Below are positions 18,485-29,879 of a DNA stretch of 64,000 nt, in pieces. The notes under the pieces were generated by a model. That model made no database searches. It saw only the letters and a program-made list of their open reading frames with translations, and had not been told where the DNA came from. Numbering within the stretch: position 1 is the stretch's first letter; each line of letters starts with the position of its first letter. Origin of the DNA: Thiomicrorhabdus xiamenensis (lineage in GTDB: Bacteria; Pseudomonadota; Gammaproteobacteria; Thiomicrospirales; Thiomicrospiraceae); the NCBI RefSeq assembly GCF_013282625.1, contig NZ_CP054020.1, forward strand, positions 1,922,001-1,986,000. The letters run 5' to 3'. Both the position numbers and the translations under genes were made by a program.

Positions 18485-19300
18485 TTATTTTTTCCCGAAT
18501 AGTTTATTAAGGAAGCCTTTCTTCTCTTCAGTCAGGAAACGGTGCTCCTTCTCTTCACCCAAGAAACGCTCAACAATATCCAGGTACGCCTGAGCCGCAT
18601 CGGAGTTGTCGTTCAAAACAACAGGCTCACCCGAGTTTGAAGCATTCAATACTTCCTGTGATTCAGGGACTACACCCAATAGCTTGATGCTTAGCAGGTC
18701 GATAACGTCATCATGCGACAGCATTTCACCGGCATTGACTCGGCCAGGGTTATAGCGGGTTAGTACAAGATGCTCGACAACCGGATCATCACCCTTCTCG
18801 GCACGGCGCGATTTGGCTTGCAGAATCCCCAGAATACGGTCGGAATCGCGCACTGAAGAAACTTCCGGGTTGGTCACGACAATCGCCTCGTCCGCGAAAT
18901 ACAGCGCCAGCTGAGCGCCCTTCTCGATACCGGCCGGAGAGTCACAGATAATGTAGTCAAAGCCGTCCGCTTTAAGCTCTTCGATGACTTTCTCAACGCC
19001 TTCCAGTGTCAAAGCGTCTTTATCACGAGTCTGTGAAGCGGCCAGAATATACAGACCTTCAACACGTTTATCTTTAATCAATGCCTGTTTAAGGGTCGCT
19101 TCACCCTGCACGACATTGACGAAATCGTAAACTACGCGGCGCTCGACACCCATAATCAGATCCAGATTACGCAGACCTACATCAAAATCGATAACCGCAA
19201 CCTTGTTGCCTTTCAGCGCCAGCGCCGTTGAAATGCTCGCGCTCGTCGTGGTTTTACCGACTCCGCCCTTTCCAGAAGTGACCACTATGACTCTTGACAC
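18485..19300 (-). CDS. minD: Septum site-determining ATPase MinD
   Basis: A membrane-cycling deviant-Walker ATPase (GKGGVGKTT) that recruits MinC. The start is placed at GTG 19300 (VSRVIVVTSGKGG), preceded by AGGAGA with an 8-base gap; this gives 271 residues, the family norm. The longer frame from 19339 would add 13 non-family residues. The C-terminal amphipathic membrane-targeting helix is visible (KKGFLNKLFGKK). It is the middle gene of minC-minD-minE. Confidence 0.97.
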   Translation of the reverse strand: MSRVIVVTSGKGGVGKTTTSASISTALALKGNKVAVIDFDVGLRNLDLIMGVERRVVYDFVNVVQGEATLKQALIKDKRVEGLYILAASQTRDKDALTLEGVEKVIEELKADGFDYIICDSPAGIEKGAQLALYFADEAIVVTNPEVSSVRDSDRILGILQAKSRRAEKGDDPVVEHLVLTRYNPGRVNAGEMLSHDDVIDLLSIKLLGVVPESQEVLNASNSGEPVVLNDNSDAAQAYLDIVERFLGEEKEHRFLTEEKKGFLNKLFGKK

Positions 19301-19349
19301 TCTAAACTCTCCTAATCTCTGATTAATCTTAATAATCAACTATTTAAAA

Positions 19350-20090
19350 TTAAATATGGTTTATCACCAATTGTTCTTGTTGTAATTTGACTTCAACCAG
19401 ACCGTTGCCTTTGAACTCTTCGGCAATGTCGTCCGCCAGCTGATAAACACCGGCGATGCAAACCAGTTCCGGATCCAGCTGCTTGGCAAAAATTTTCGCC
19501 TCCATTTCACCGGATGAACCGGCAATCGCCTTGCCCTGCATTTTACCGAAAACGGTGATATTACCGTCAGCAATAATCTCCGCACCCGGATTGACCGACC
19601 CCAAAATAATCAGGTCGCGGTCTTTCGCATAAACCTGTTGTCCGGAACGCACCGCACGCTCGATCACCAACGCAGACTTCAATCCGCCGTCGTCCAATAC
19701 CACAGGTGCATAATTCTGTTGCTCTTGCGCCGCCTGCTGGTCAGCGGCCGGCTCTTCTTTTTTCTCTTTGGTCGTCGGACGACGCGTATCTTCCGGGAAA
19801 ATTGCCAGACCGGCGAAGTTCGCCTGACTCTGAATCATCGGATCCTGCGAACGCAATCCGATCGGAATCATCTGCAACTGATGCAGGTACTCAACCAGCA
19901 AGGCGAGAAAAGTCGGATCGCTGATTTCAATTTTAGGTTCGAGAATGATCGGAATTCCGACAAAGAAACTCGGTGCCTGCTCGATCTTTCTGGCCAGAGC
20001 CGCTTTGGTTTCATTAATATCCGCTGAGTGGAGATGCAGAACGGTAAGAGAGAGTACCGAACCTTTTAATTCTATGACTTTTTCAGACAT
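19350..20090 (-). CDS. minC: Septum site-determining protein MinC
   Basis: The FtsZ polymerisation inhibitor. It has an N-terminal inhibitor domain (about 1-105), a charged, glutamine-rich linker (about 108-128) and a C-terminal beta-helical dimerisation domain with RSGQQVYAKDRDLIILGSVNPGAEI and DGNITVFGKMQGKAIAG. At 246 residues it is typical. It is first in the min operon, followed by a 49-base gap to minD. Confidence 0.96.
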   Translation of the reverse strand: MSEKVIELKGSVLSLTVLHLHSADINETKAALARKIEQAPSFFVGIPIILEPKIEISDPTFLALLVEYLHQLQMIPIGLRSQDPMIQSQANFAGLAIFPEDTRRPTTKEKKEEPAADQQAAQEQQNYAPVVLDDGGLKSALVIERAVRSGQQVYAKDRDLIILGSVNPGAEIIADGNITVFGKMQGKAIAGSSGEMEAKIFAKQLDPELVCIAGVYQLADDIAEEFKGNGLVEVKLQQEQLVINHI

Positions 20091-20360
20091 TCGTTATGAC
20101 TTTATCGTTTTTGTTTATATGTATTTTTATATGCATTGGATCTGCTACCGATAAACATCTCAACAGTATCCTATCAGGCTGCCCTGACGCCGCTGAAAGC
20201 GACTTGTTCGATGTTTTTCCTAACGGGAAAATCGCTCGCGAATCGAGGTTACGAGACCCGCTGTAAAACCTTGCGAAACATCTCGCACTGATTTTAGATT
20301 TTAATTGCCGTAAATACTACCTTATGGCAGAAATAAGCACCGATTTTCGCACAAAATAGA

Positions 20361-20618
20361 TTAAGGGGTAATCCCCGCGCCTTCCAGAAAGTGTTTCAAA
20401 CGGGTGACATCCCCTTTATCACTCAGCTCGTGTCCGTGATGCGGCAGACTGATAATCAACTCCGCATGGCCGACACGAATGCGCGCTTTACTCGCGGTCG
20501 TATAGTCGATTTCGGCACCGTAATGCTCCAGAGTCGCAGCCAGCTTTTTCCAATCCAGATTGGTCGCAATCGGATGCGCAAAAACCTTACGCAGCATATT
20601 TTTATGTTTCTGACTCAT
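20361..20618 (-). CDS. HicA-like mRNA interferase family protein, no HicB partner
   Basis: An 85-residue protein with a dsRBD-like HicA fold. It begins with helix NMLRKVFAHPIATNLDWKKLAATLEHYGA, followed by basic strands and a histidine motif SLPHHGHE where HicA toxins carry their catalytic histidine, and ends VTRLKHFLEGAGITP. No HicB antitoxin gene lies next to it: the neighbours are the minC promoter region and a pseudouridine synthase. It may be a solitary, non-toxic domesticated member. The family call is moderately sure; toxin activity is not. Confidence 0.65.
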   Translation of the reverse strand: MSQKHKNMLRKVFAHPIATNLDWKKLAATLEHYGAEIDYTTASKARIRVGHAELIISLPHHGHELSDKGDVTRLKHFLEGAGITP

Positions 20619-20689
20619 CTCCGCCTCCTTAAGATCTGCGATAGCGTCGCCACTCTCTCAACGCTCTGGTACTACACATCATAGTCGAT

Positions 20690-21397
20690 CTATCGCAAAT
20701 TACGTTGCAGCAGGTCAATTTCCTTCTCACTCAGGTGGCGCCACTGCCCCGAAGCCAGACCACTTAGCGGCAAACCGGCGAACTCGACACGCTGCAGACG
20801 CAGAACCTGCAGCCCGACCTGTCGACACATACGTCGAATCTGCCGGTGCAACCCCTGCTGCAATACTATCTGCAGAATATTCGGCGCCAGCAGGGAAACA
20901 CTGCAAGGCAAGGTCTTTTGTTCGCCTAACAGCATGCCGTCCGCCAACTGTCGTTGCTGCGCTTCGCTGACGACTTTATCGACAGTGACCAGATAAATTT
21001 TGTCCTTACCCTGACGCTTGTGCAGCAGAGCATCGGCAAACTGCCCCTGGTTGGTCAAAAGCAGCAAGCCTTCCGAATCTTTGTCCAGACGTCCGATCGG
21101 AAGCCAGTGCGACGGCAGAGCAAGCCCTGCATCGATCAAGGCTTGCGTCAGATTCCCCTCAACCTCGTGCGCTTTTGAACAGACCACGCCTCTGGGCTTG
21201 TGATAAAGCACAAACCAGCTCTCGGGAAGAAAATTGGCGACCGGACGGCCTGCGACACGAATCTGATCCGCTTCGGAAACCTGCATCCCCAACTCGGCCG
21301 GAAGACCGTTTACTTCGACTTTACCGGATCTGACCAAGCGGTCGGCCGCACGGCGGGAGCAGACTCCGTAACGACTGAGGTATTGATTAAGGCGCAA
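20690..21397 (-). CDS. rluF: RsuA-family rRNA pseudouridine synthase, RluF-like
   Basis: Isomerises a uridine in rRNA. An N-terminal S4 RNA-binding domain (MRLNQYLSRYGVCSRRAADRL) precedes the catalytic domain with IGRLDKDSEGLLLLTN, in which D105 is the catalytic aspartate. The block YLVTVDK, the GLHRQIRRMC motif and the LPLSGL..GQWR..S end resemble E. coli RluF (23S U2604) more than RsuA or RluE, but the exact target is inferred. It lies 9 bases after murU on the same strand. Confidence 0.85.
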   Translation of the reverse strand: MRLNQYLSRYGVCSRRAADRLVRSGKVEVNGLPAELGMQVSEADQIRVAGRPVANFLPESWFVLYHKPRGVVCSKAHEVEGNLTQALIDAGLALPSHWLPIGRLDKDSEGLLLLTNQGQFADALLHKRQGKDKIYLVTVDKVVSEAQQRQLADGMLLGEQKTLPCSVSLLAPNILQIVLQQGLHRQIRRMCRQVGLQVLRLQRVEFAGLPLSGLASGQWRHLSEKEIDLLQRNLR

Positions 21398-21406
21398 AAC
21401 CGCTCC

Positions 21407-23208
<1,802 letters not shown>

Positions 23209-23265
23209 TAGTCGTTAATCCAGTTAAAATAGGCGATTCACGAATAATTCATTATTGTCTGCGTA

Positions 23266-25623
23266 ATGTCAAATATCGGGCCTCATTTCCAACTGCATTC
23301 TATACCGCATTTAAAACGTAAAACGCTGCTCTGTACGCTCGCAGCCCTTGGCGTTGTCGGCGCTACACCCGTTTATTCGCTAGAAGAATTCGCAGGCAAA
23401 ACAGAATTAACCGCAGAACAGAAAGCCTGTCTGCCTGCGCTGATCACCCCGCGTCCGGAAATCTGGCCGAAATCCGACCTGAGCGAAATGGTCGGCCCGA
23501 TGCAGGAAGACGATGCGCTTTTAAATCAACCGATCCGCATTCGTGCCGACGCTCTTGAGCAGCAGGGTAAACAGTCTCTGAACCTATCCGGCAATGTCGA
23601 ACTCGAACATCCGAAAATCCGTATCTACTCCGATGAGTTACAAGTCGACCTTGAAAACAAACGCGCACAGATGCAAGGCAATATCCGTCTGTTGCAGGAA
23701 CAGTTCAGTCTGACCGCGCAACAACTCGACATCGACGAGCAGAACCTGAAAATCGGCCCTAACCGCTATCAGATCATTCCCAGCCGGGCTTACGGCGAAT
23801 CCGATGCGATACAGGTCAACCAACAGAAACAGCGCGCCGAACTGAAATCGGCCAGCCTGACGACCTGTAAGCTGAACAGCAAAGGGAAAAAAGACTGGGA
23901 TCTGCAAGCACGGGAAATTGTGGTCGATCAGCAAAAGCAACGGGTTATCGCCAGAGACGCAACACTGAAAATCAGAGAAATTCCGATTTTCTACAGCCCA
24001 TACTTCGACTACCCTTTGAACGATCGCGCCAGCGGATTACTCTTCCCGGAAATCGGCTCTTACAAAGCGCTGAATAACGATGAACGCACCCAATACATCA
24101 AAATTCCGTACTATTTTGCCTTGGCGCCCAATTACGATGACACCGTGAACATCATCCCCATGTCGCAACAGGGGCTGGCGTTGGACAATGAATTCCGCTA
24201 CCTCGGCAATATGGGCAGCAGCCGTCAGCGTTGGGAAATCGAAACCAGTCTGTACCGCAGCGATGAAAGTTTGAGTGAAGCCGAAAACCCGCGCTGGCGT
24301 ATGGCCGTCAATAATCAGCAGCAATGGGGCGAACATATCAACGCCCGAATCAACTGGCACCAGACTTCGGACGCCAACGTCTACAACGACGCGCCGATCG
24401 ATAAGGATTACACCAACGCGACCCGTGCCCCGCAGGAAATGCAGCTGAACTATCAAAGCGAACGTTTTTCCGCTCATGCACTCTACAGCGGTTATGAAAA
24501 GCTGATCAATTTTCAAAACAACTATGAGAAACGCCCTGAAGTCGGCATGCAGTATCGTCAGCCGCTTAACGCTGCGACGAACTCTGTCTTACCGGGCGAC
24601 CTCGACTGGTACTTCAACAGTCAGGTGACCGATTTCCGTCTCAAGGATACCGATACCTCGCGAGCAGAAGGAATGCGCTGGCACAATCAGAGCGGGTTAC
24701 GCTACGAACAGAGAAAAACTTACGGTCAGTTCAATGCCCAACTCAACGCCTATTACAGCGACTACCAACTGGACAACAGCGTCATAGAAAGTGAAGAACG
24801 CTTTATTCCGCAAGCGGTCATCGGCGGCGGACTGATTTTTGATCGCCCTGTTTCGATCGCAGGGAAGTCCTATACCCAGACGCTGGAACCGCAGATTCAA
24901 TATCTGTACACTGCTTACCGCGAACAGAGTCAACTGCCGCTTTTCGATTCCGCTCTGCGCAGCCCAGATTTCAGCAACCTCTTCGCACTGAATCCTTACG
25001 TGGGTTCCGATCGCATCGCCGACACCCATCAGGTCAGCGTTGCCCTTAGCAGCCGCTTTATCGACGACAGCGGCAAAGAGCGCCTGAATCTCGGTATCGG
25101 TCAACTGTACCGTTTCACAGACGCCAAAGTTCTTGCCGAAGACGGTTTCAACGGCGACAGCGGCGCATCGGATATTTATACGAAAGCGCAGCTGAATCTG
25201 GATGCCTTACGCCTGCACTCTACGCTGCTATTCGATCCACAGCAAAAAGAGTTTACCGCCAGCAGCAACCGTATTTTCTGGCAGGTGAACGAGCGTAATG
25301 AACTGTTTATTAACCATATTAAAATGGATCAGTCCTCTACGCAGACAAACGAAAACCTGATGCTGGGTGGTTATTCCAAACTGAACCAAAACTGGCAGAT
25401 GAGTCTGGTCACGAATTATGACCTGGATTTAAACCAGACTGTTGAATCACAATTGAGTCTGCGTTACGAAAGCTGTTGCTGGGCAGTATCTGCTACAGCG
25501 GAACGCACACAACTGGAAAATGATTTGTATAATGACAGCATTCAATTTCAGTTCGAATTCAAAGGACTCAGTAATAACGACCAGTCTTTGAAGAAGAACT
25601 TGAGCAACCTATTTAACTTTTAG
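23266..25623 (+). CDS. lptD: LPS-assembly outer membrane protein LptD
   Basis: A 26-strand barrel inserting lipopolysaccharide in the outer leaflet, with LptE as plug. A signal peptide (about 1-38) and an N-terminal OstA/beta-jellyroll domain (IRIRADALEQQGKQSLNLSG, about 85-250) precede the barrel. The four disulfide cysteines are present: C55, one in TTCKLN (about 205), and the adjacent pair in YESCCW. At 785 residues it is full length. surA, the chaperone for LptD folding, follows after 6 bases. Confidence 0.96.
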   Translation: MSNIGPHFQLHSIPHLKRKTLLCTLAALGVVGATPVYSLEEFAGKTELTAEQKACLPALITPRPEIWPKSDLSEMVGPMQEDDALLNQPIRIRADALEQQGKQSLNLSGNVELEHPKIRIYSDELQVDLENKRAQMQGNIRLLQEQFSLTAQQLDIDEQNLKIGPNRYQIIPSRAYGESDAIQVNQQKQRAELKSASLTTCKLNSKGKKDWDLQAREIVVDQQKQRVIARDATLKIREIPIFYSPYFDYPLNDRASGLLFPEIGSYKALNNDERTQYIKIPYYFALAPNYDDTVNIIPMSQQGLALDNEFRYLGNMGSSRQRWEIETSLYRSDESLSEAENPRWRMAVNNQQQWGEHINARINWHQTSDANVYNDAPIDKDYTNATRAPQEMQLNYQSERFSAHALYSGYEKLINFQNNYEKRPEVGMQYRQPLNAATNSVLPGDLDWYFNSQVTDFRLKDTDTSRAEGMRWHNQSGLRYEQRKTYGQFNAQLNAYYSDYQLDNSVIESEERFIPQAVIGGGLIFDRPVSIAGKSYTQTLEPQIQYLYTAYREQSQLPLFDSALRSPDFSNLFALNPYVGSDRIADTHQVSVALSSRFIDDSGKERLNLGIGQLYRFTDAKVLAEDGFNGDSGASDIYTKAQLNLDALRLHSTLLFDPQQKEFTASSNRIFWQVNERNELFINHIKMDQSSTQTNENLMLGGYSKLNQNWQMSLVTNYDLDLNQTVESQLSLRYESCCWAVSATAERTQLENDLYNDSIQFQFEFKGLSNNDQSLKKNLSNLFNF

Positions 25624-25629
25624 TGATAC

Positions 25630-26952
25630 ATGATGAAATCAAAACTTAATTCCACCCTGCTTTCCCTATTGACGCTGTTTGCCGTCGGCGGCCCTATCAG
25701 CGCGGTTCATGCTGCCGAAACACCGGTAAGTTCTCAGGATGCCCTGGTCGACAGCATCGTTGCGGTGGTCAATGACCGCATCATTCTCAAAAGCGAACTG
25801 AACGCCAAATTACTGGAACAGGCGGAGCAGCTGAAAAGCCAGAATATTTCGGTACAGGACGTTGACGCCCTGCGAGAGCAAGTACTGGATAGTTTGATTT
25901 TACAGGCCGTGCAACTCAGCCGCGCTGAACAGATCGGCTTGAAGATTTCCGATCAGGAACTCAACCAGCAGATGGAAAAAGTCGCCGCGCAAAACAACCT
26001 ATCATTGCTAGACTTGCGCAACCGCTTGAATCTGGAAGCGGACAACGGCTTTAACCGTATTCGCGACAAAATCCGCAACCAGATGATTATCCAGAAACTG
26101 CGTCAGAAAGAAGTAGTCAGCCGCGCTCAGGTGACCGAAAGCGAAATCAACAACTACCTGAAACGAATGACGTTGGCGAACAAGTATCGCGAAATCGAAC
26201 TCCAGCACATTCTAATCGCCCTGCCGGAATCGGCAACCCAGCAGCAGCGCCGTGACGCCTTGCAGAAAATAACGCAACTGCGTCAGCGTATTGTTCAGGG
26301 AGAAGATTTTGCTCAGTTGGCGGTACGCTATTCAAACGGCGCCAAAGCGCTGGATGGCGGGAATCTCGGTTGGATGAAAGACAGCGAAGTACCGACCTTC
26401 TTCTCGAAACAGGTCGAACAGCTGTCTCTGGGCCAAGTCAGTCAAGTAATTCAAAGCCCGAGCGGCTTCCACCTGATTAAAATCGCCGATGAACGTCAGG
26501 CGGGAACCCAAAAAGTGGACGAATACCACCTATACCGTTTCCTGATCCTGAGTGATGACGCCATGCAACAATCCGAAGCGCCGCAATCTCTACAGAGTGT
26601 CGTCGCCAATATCAAGAGCCTTGAAGATTTCGAGGCGCTTAACCAGACCTATTCCGATATTCCGGAAGAGGTTAACGCCGACAGCGATATGGGCTGGCGG
26701 GCTCAAGAGGAACTCGCCCCCGAACTGCAGAGTATTGTTGCCACACTGGATATCGGTCAGGCAACCCAGCCGATCGCCACCGACCGCGGCTGGCTGATCT
26801 ATTATCTGGATGCAGTACGCTCGGTCAGTGAAGATGCTGCGGACAAGAAAGAACAGGCCGCCCGTGCGGTGCGTATGCGTAAGGCCAACGAGATGTTTGA
26901 TCTTTGGTTACGCCGTCTGAGAGACGAAGCGTTCGTACGCATTAATTTATAA
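25630..26952 (+). CDS. surA: Periplasmic chaperone/peptidyl-prolyl isomerase SurA
   Basis: Escorts outer-membrane barrels such as LptD to the Bam complex. A signal peptide (about 1-28), the SurA N-terminal domain (VNDRIILKSELNAKL) and two parvulin domains are present. The first (about 190-290) keeps QHILIALPE, NGAKALDGGNLGWM and GFHLIKI; the second (about 300-405) is more divergent but has DMGWR and ATDRGWLI. At 440 residues it is typical. An adjacent second ATG (25633) could also start it. Confidence 0.95.
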   Translation: MMKSKLNSTLLSLLTLFAVGGPISAVHAAETPVSSQDALVDSIVAVVNDRIILKSELNAKLLEQAEQLKSQNISVQDVDALREQVLDSLILQAVQLSRAEQIGLKISDQELNQQMEKVAAQNNLSLLDLRNRLNLEADNGFNRIRDKIRNQMIIQKLRQKEVVSRAQVTESEINNYLKRMTLANKYREIELQHILIALPESATQQQRRDALQKITQLRQRIVQGEDFAQLAVRYSNGAKALDGGNLGWMKDSEVPTFFSKQVEQLSLGQVSQVIQSPSGFHLIKIADERQAGTQKVDEYHLYRFLILSDDAMQQSEAPQSLQSVVANIKSLEDFEALNQTYSDIPEEVNADSDMGWRAQEELAPELQSIVATLDIGQATQPIATDRGWLIYYLDAVRSVSEDAADKKEQAARAVRMRKANEMFDLWLRRLRDEAFVRINL

Positions 26953-26979
26953 TTCAGTACATACGCTTGATCAATCCAA

Positions 26980-27018
26980 GACCAGAGCGCACAACCGCGC
27001 TTTGGTCTTTGTTTTTTA
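26980..27018 (+). terminator. Rho-independent terminator of lptD-surA
   Basis: GACCAGAGCGC (26980-26990) pairs with GCGCTTTGGTC (26997-27007) with one G-T wobble, followed by a T-rich tract. Confidence 0.75.
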
Positions 27019-27068
27019 TTCAGGCGCATGAAAACAAATTTCAATAAAATTTTGAACAGGATAATTGA

Positions 27069-28046
27069 GTGACTGCACGATTTGTCATTACTTCAGGGGA
27101 ACCGGCCGGAATCGGTCCGGATTTGGTACTGCAACTGGCGCAACAGGACTGGCCGATCGAACTGGTTGTTCTCGCCGATAAATCCCTGCTCCAGCAAAGA
27201 TCGGCCATGCTTGGCTTGGAAGTGGAAATGATCGATTACGATCCCGAGCAACCGGCACAACCAAGCCGCGCAGGTACCTTGCTGATCGAACAGATCAACC
27301 TGCCGCAGGCCGTTGAAACCGGCAAGCTCAACCCGATCAATGCCCGCTATGTGATCCAGATGCTCAAGCGTGCAATCAACGGCTGCATGAATAAAGAGTT
27401 TGCCGCCATGGTCACCGGACCGATTCACAAAGGCGTGATTAACGACGCCGGCCTGAAATTCAGCGGCCACACCGAAATGCTTGCCGAAGTCAGCGGTACC
27501 AAACAGGTCGTGATGATGCTGGCGACCCCGGGATTGCGCGTCGCACTGGTCACGACCCACCTACCGCTTAAGGATGTACCGGAAGCGATCACGCAACCGT
27601 TGCTGACCGATATTCTGAGTATCACCCATGATTCCTTGAAAAACCAGTTTGCCATCGACGACCCGCGTATTCTGGTTACCGGCCTAAACCCGCACGCCGG
27701 CGAAGACGGTCATATGGGCCGCGAAGAAATCGACGTCATTAAACCGGTTCTGAACAAACTTGGCGAGAACATGAACGTCCAGGGGCCTTATCCGGCAGAC
27801 ACCCTGTTTACACCGAAATACCTGCAACAGGCCGATGCGGTGGTAGCCATGTATCACGACCAGGGACTGCCGGTACTGAAACACATGGGCTTCGGCAACG
27901 CAGTCAACATCACGCTGGGCTTGCCGTTTGTACGTACCTCAGTTGACCACGGCACCGCGCTGGATCTGGCCGGAAGTGGCAAAGCGGATATCGGCAGTTT
28001 CCACTACGCGATCGAAGTCGCGATGCAGATGACTCAGCAGGTTTAA
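27069..28046 (+). CDS. pdxA: 4-hydroxythreonine-4-phosphate dehydrogenase
   Basis: An NAD-dependent oxidative decarboxylase of pyridoxal-phosphate biosynthesis. The N-terminus [11 protein letters not shown] and three metal-ligand histidine motifs are visible ([27 protein letters not shown]). The start is GTG 27069 with an AGGAT-type site upstream, giving 325 residues. It heads pdxA-rsmA-apaH, the conserved proteobacterial order downstream of surA, here separated from surA by a terminator. Confidence 0.96.
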   Translation: MTARFVITSGEPAGIGPDLVLQLAQQDWPIELVVLADKSLLQQRSAMLGLEVEMIDYDPEQPAQPSRAGTLLIEQINLPQAVETGKLNPINARYVIQMLKRAINGCMNKEFAAMVTGPIHKGVINDAGLKFSGHTEMLAEVSGTKQVVMMLATPGLRVALVTTHLPLKDVPEAITQPLLTDILSITHDSLKNQFAIDDPRILVTGLNPHAGEDGHMGREEIDVIKPVLNKLGENMNVQGPYPADTLFTPKYLQQADAVVAMYHDQGLPVLKHMGFGNAVNITLGLPFVRTSVDHGTALDLAGSGKADIGSFHYAIEVAMQMTQQV

Positions 28047-28051
28047 CAGTT

Positions 28052-28882
28052 ATGGCAAAAGCCCCAAACAAGCGTCGCGAAGCCGGCAGCGGACATAAAC
28101 ATAAAAAGCAGTTCGGTCAAAACTTTCTGAACAACAGCCGCATTATCGACCGAATCGTCGCGGCAATCCGTCCGCAAGCGCAGGATCACATGGTTGAAAT
28201 CGGTCCCGGCGAAGCGGCCTTGACCGAACCATTGATCAAGACGGTTTCCCATCTGGACATTATCGAAATCGATAATGACCTGATCGGCCCGTTAAAAATC
28301 CGTTTCGCCTGCGAACCGGCGTTTCATCTGCATCACACCGATGCATTGACGTTCGATTATTCGACACTGCTTAAAACGCCAGACGAACAGCTTCGAGTTG
28401 TCGGCAACCTGCCTTACAACATCTCCAGCCCGCTGATGTTTCACCTGCTGGAGCATGCAGAGAATATCCGCGACATGCATTTTATGCTGCAAAAAGAAGT
28501 CGTCGACCGGATTTGCGCCCAGCCGGGAAGCAAAACGTTTGGCCGTCTCAGCGTGATGATGCAGTACTACTGCAAAACCGAACATCTATTCGATGTCGGG
28601 CCGGAAAACTTCACTCCGCCGCCAAAGGTCGACTCAGCAATTGTGCGTTTATTGCCATACAAAGAGAAACCACTGCTGGCAGAGGATGAGGCTTTATTCG
28701 AAAAATTCGTCAAACAGTGTTTTGCCCTTAAACGCAAAACCCTGCGCAACAACCTCAAAGGCTGGCTGGAGAGTGAGCAGATTGAGGCCTGCGGTATCAA
28801 CCCTTCGGCCCGCGCCGAGACTTTGCAATTAGCCGATTTTGTTACCCTGTGTAACTATTATCGAAAAACCCTGAACACGTAA
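28052..28882 (+). CDS. rsmA: 16S rRNA dimethyladenosine transferase (RsmA/KsgA)
   Basis: Dimethylates A1518 and A1519 in the 3' hairpin of 16S rRNA late in small-subunit assembly. The SAM motif EIGPGEAALTEPL, the acidic IDND and the NLPYNISSP active-site loop are clear. At 276 residues it is full length. It starts 5 bases after pdxA and is followed 9 bases later by apaH. Confidence 0.97.
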   Translation: MAKAPNKRREAGSGHKHKKQFGQNFLNNSRIIDRIVAAIRPQAQDHMVEIGPGEAALTEPLIKTVSHLDIIEIDNDLIGPLKIRFACEPAFHLHHTDALTFDYSTLLKTPDEQLRVVGNLPYNISSPLMFHLLEHAENIRDMHFMLQKEVVDRICAQPGSKTFGRLSVMMQYYCKTEHLFDVGPENFTPPPKVDSAIVRLLPYKEKPLLAEDEALFEKFVKQCFALKRKTLRNNLKGWLESEQIEACGINPSARAETLQLADFVTLCNYYRKTLNT

Positions 28883-28891
28883 TTCTGATCC

Positions 28892-29767
28892 ATGAAAAAT
28901 ACCTATATCATCGGCGACCTGCAAGGCTGTTTCGACGAGCTGCAACAGCTACTCGGGAAAATCAATTACCGACCGGAAGAAGACTGCCTGTGGTTTGTCG
29001 GCGATTTGATTAACCGTGGGCCGAAATCGCTGGAATGCCTACGTTTCGTCAAAGCGCTCGAAGAACAGGGTAAAGCGAAAACCGTACTCGGCAACCATGA
29101 CTTTCACTTGCTGGCGGTCTATTCAGGGCTGGTAACTTTCCTGAGTAAATCCGATACTATCCAGCCGATACTGGATGCGCCGGACGCTGATGAACTTGTG
29201 GATTGGTTGCGTAAACAACCGTTAATGATTCACCACCCGCAACAGAACGCGGTCATGGTTCACGCTGGAATTCCGCCGCAGTGGAGCATTGAAGAGGCGC
29301 TGCAATTCGCCTCCGAAGCACAGGTTCCGCTGCTTGGTGATGACTGGCAGACATTCGTACGCGAGGAACTGTTTGGCTCGGAAGACACATCCTGGGATCC
29401 ACAGATGTCCGGCTGGCCGCGAATCCGTTACATTATTAACGCCTTTGCCCGCATGCGCTATTGCGATAAAAAAGGTACGCTCAACTTTAAGCTCAAAGGC
29501 AGTCCGAAAAAAGTTAAAAAACTCAAACAGAGCGATCCAGCCCTGAAGGGAATCAAACCTTGGTTCAAGTTTAAAAAACGTAAAAGTCTGGGCACGGAGA
29601 TCTTTTTCGGGCACTGGTCAACGCTCGGTGAAGTGGACAAACACGATGTCCACTCGACCGATACCGGCTGCCTGTGGGGTGGCAGTCTGACCGCTTACCA
29701 CCTTGAAAGCGGTCAAAGACTCTGTATCGACTGCCAGCAGCAGATGGCGCCAAAAGGATCAAATTAA
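28892..29767 (+). CDS. apaH: Symmetrical bis(5'-nucleosyl)-tetraphosphatase
   Basis: Hydrolyses Ap4A to two ADP and decaps Np4-capped RNA. Metallophosphatase motifs GDLQGCFDEL, GDLINRGP and LGNHDFH are intact, with the C-terminal GHWSTLGEV block. At 291 residues it is normal. It is the last recognisable member of the pdxA-rsmA-apaH run. Confidence 0.96.
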   Translation: MKNTYIIGDLQGCFDELQQLLGKINYRPEEDCLWFVGDLINRGPKSLECLRFVKALEEQGKAKTVLGNHDFHLLAVYSGLVTFLSKSDTIQPILDAPDADELVDWLRKQPLMIHHPQQNAVMVHAGIPPQWSIEEALQFASEAQVPLLGDDWQTFVREELFGSEDTSWDPQMSGWPRIRYIINAFARMRYCDKKGTLNFKLKGSPKKVKKLKQSDPALKGIKPWFKFKKRKSLGTEIFFGHWSTLGEVDKHDVHSTDTGCLWGGSLTAYHLESGQRLCIDCQQQMAPKGSN

Positions 29768-29879
29768 GCGATTTTGCAGGCAAACCGTTACAGAAAACGC
29801 CGATTAAGGTATTCTTATTGCTTAAAGAAAACTCAGAAAATTCTTAACAGGGCAATATTCACGAGGACAGCGATTCACT

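Noticed and set aside
20091..20360. Possible small RNA between minC and the HicA-like gene
   Set aside because: The region has no strong hairpin-plus-T-tract or paired promoter elements; it is more simply the min operon promoter region.
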